Source: an uncultured Prevotella sp.
Lineage (GTDB): Bacteria > Bacteroidota > Bacteroidia > Bacteroidales > Bacteroidaceae
DNA length: 5,415 nt
NCBI GenBank assembly: GCA_900554835.1
Contig: USJD01000221.1
Coordinates: forward strand, 1 to 5,415
Direction of reading: 5' to 3'
Notes under the pieces: model-generated
What the model was told of the DNA's origin: nothing
The model's database searches: none
What the model saw: only the letters and a program-made list of their open reading frames with translations
Program-made: the position numbers and the translations under genes
Shown: positions 5,040 through 5,415 of the stretch, one piece after another
How positions within the stretch are numbered: the stretch's first letter is position 1
Layout of the letters: each line of letters opens with the position of its first letter

Positions 5040-5415
5040 ATGATGAAAAAAAGAATTTTCTGTGCAGCCTTACTTTCTGCCGCAATGTTTGCTCCTGCTG
5101 CGTTGCAGGCTCCTGCTATGGCTGCGAATGCTTCTGCTAAGGCTTCTTCTGTAAAGTCTGCTGGTGCTTCTGTCAAGGCTTCTTCAGCCAAGTCTAAGGG
5201 TTCTGCATCCCAGAAAAACAAGGTTTTGGACAATGGTTATCCTTTTGCTCAGGTACCATTCACCAGTGTGAAAATCGCTCAGAATACCTTTTGGGGTGCG
5301 CGTCTGAAGGCAGCCCGCGAGGTAACCGTGCCATTGGCTTTCAGCAAGTGTGAGAGCGAGCATCGCTACAAGAATTTCGAGATGGCTGCCTATACCTTGC
5401 AGCATCCGGGACATG
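5040..5415 (+). CDS. Exported GH127 (DUF1680)-type glycosidase, 5' part only
   Basis: The reading frame is open to the window end (125 codons seen; the family usually runs to several hundred residues). Residues 1 to about 28 form a signal peptide (MMKKR, then a hydrophobic Ala/Leu stretch, cleavage probably after AMA). Residues 31-60 are a Ser/Ala/Lys-rich linker. From about residue 70 the sequence matches the start of the DUF1680 fold: VPFTSVKI, TFWGARL, REVTVP, AFSKCE and NFEMAA. The family includes beta-L-arabinofuranosidases and also an RG-II aceric acid hydrolase, so the exact sugar is open; the catalytic Cys/Glu region lies outside the window. Start: tandem ATGs at 5040 and 5043, with an AT-rich upstream and no Shine-Dalgarno; either is possible. 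It has its own promoter at 4763-4794 and a long structured leader, and is separated from the GH2 gene by two terminators. Family call is fairly sure, specificity is not. Confidence 0.78.
   Translation, partial: MMKKRIFCAALLSAAMFAPAALQAPAMAANASAKASSVKSAGASVKASSAKSKGSASQKNKVLDNGYPFAQVPFTSVKIAQNTFWGARLKAAREVTVPLAFSKCESEHRYKNFEMAAYTLQHPGH
5139..5210 (+). repeat. Degenerate 36-bp repeat encoding the Ser/Ala/Lys linker of the GH127 protein
   Basis: Residues 34-45 (KASSVKSAGASV) and 46-57 (KASSAKSKGSAS) align as two 12-residue units sharing KASS-KS-G. The DNA is rich in GCTTCT and AAGTCT words. It lies between the signal peptide and the catalytic domain, so it is probably a flexible spacer. Confidence 0.6.

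Noticed and set aside
5184..5414. Minus-strand ORF over the GH127 start
   Set aside because: It is antisense to a plus-strand frame with clear DUF1680 motifs and has no family features of its own.

Overview
The window looks like part of a polysaccharide utilisation locus from a gut or oral member of the Bacteroidota, most likely Prevotella/Segatella (a P. copri-like genome). The evidence is AT-rich start regions without Shine-Dalgarno sequences, promoter boxes of the Bacteroidota type (TAnnTTTG with an upstream TTTG), and three consecutive exported carbohydrate-active enzymes. The genus is an inference from general character, not from a database match.

Layout. Positions 1-75 hold a short degenerate 9-bp repeat tract and the AT-rich leader of the first gene. 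Positions 76-1725 encode an exported esterase with two SGNH (CE12-like, rhamnogalacturonan-acetylesterase-type) domains in tandem. After 9 bp, 1735-4341 encodes an exported GH2 beta-galactosidase-type enzyme with DUF4982-like and GH2_C5-like C-terminal domains and a short repeat tail. A hairpin terminator at 4349-4397 ends this two-gene unit. The next 698 bp (4342-5039) are non-coding but structured. In order they hold TTCTTGA-type degenerate repeats, a 9-bp tandem repeat with a near-palindrome, a promoter-like box, three copies of TCCCGATAGGGTATAA at an exact 41-bp period, a second strong terminator hairpin, a good Bacteroidota promoter, and a three-stem inverted-repeat element in the long leader of the next gene. 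From 5040 to the window end runs the 5' part of an exported GH127 (DUF1680)-type glycosidase.

How the genes fit together. Acetyl removal by the CE12-type esterase, galactose removal by the GH2 enzyme and L-arabinofuranose (or a related sugar) removal by the GH127 enzyme would suit periplasmic breakdown of acetylated pectin, for example rhamnogalacturonan I with galactan/arabinan side chains. Substrate is inferred from family membership. No SusC/SusD pair or regulator lies in the window.

The coding part is ordinary for a pectin locus. The part most worth a second look is the intergenic region. The 41-bp repeat array sits between a promoter-like box and a second terminator that no visible gene needs, which suggests a small non-coding transcript or a regulatory array. 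A separate three-stem structured element lies in the GH127 leader.
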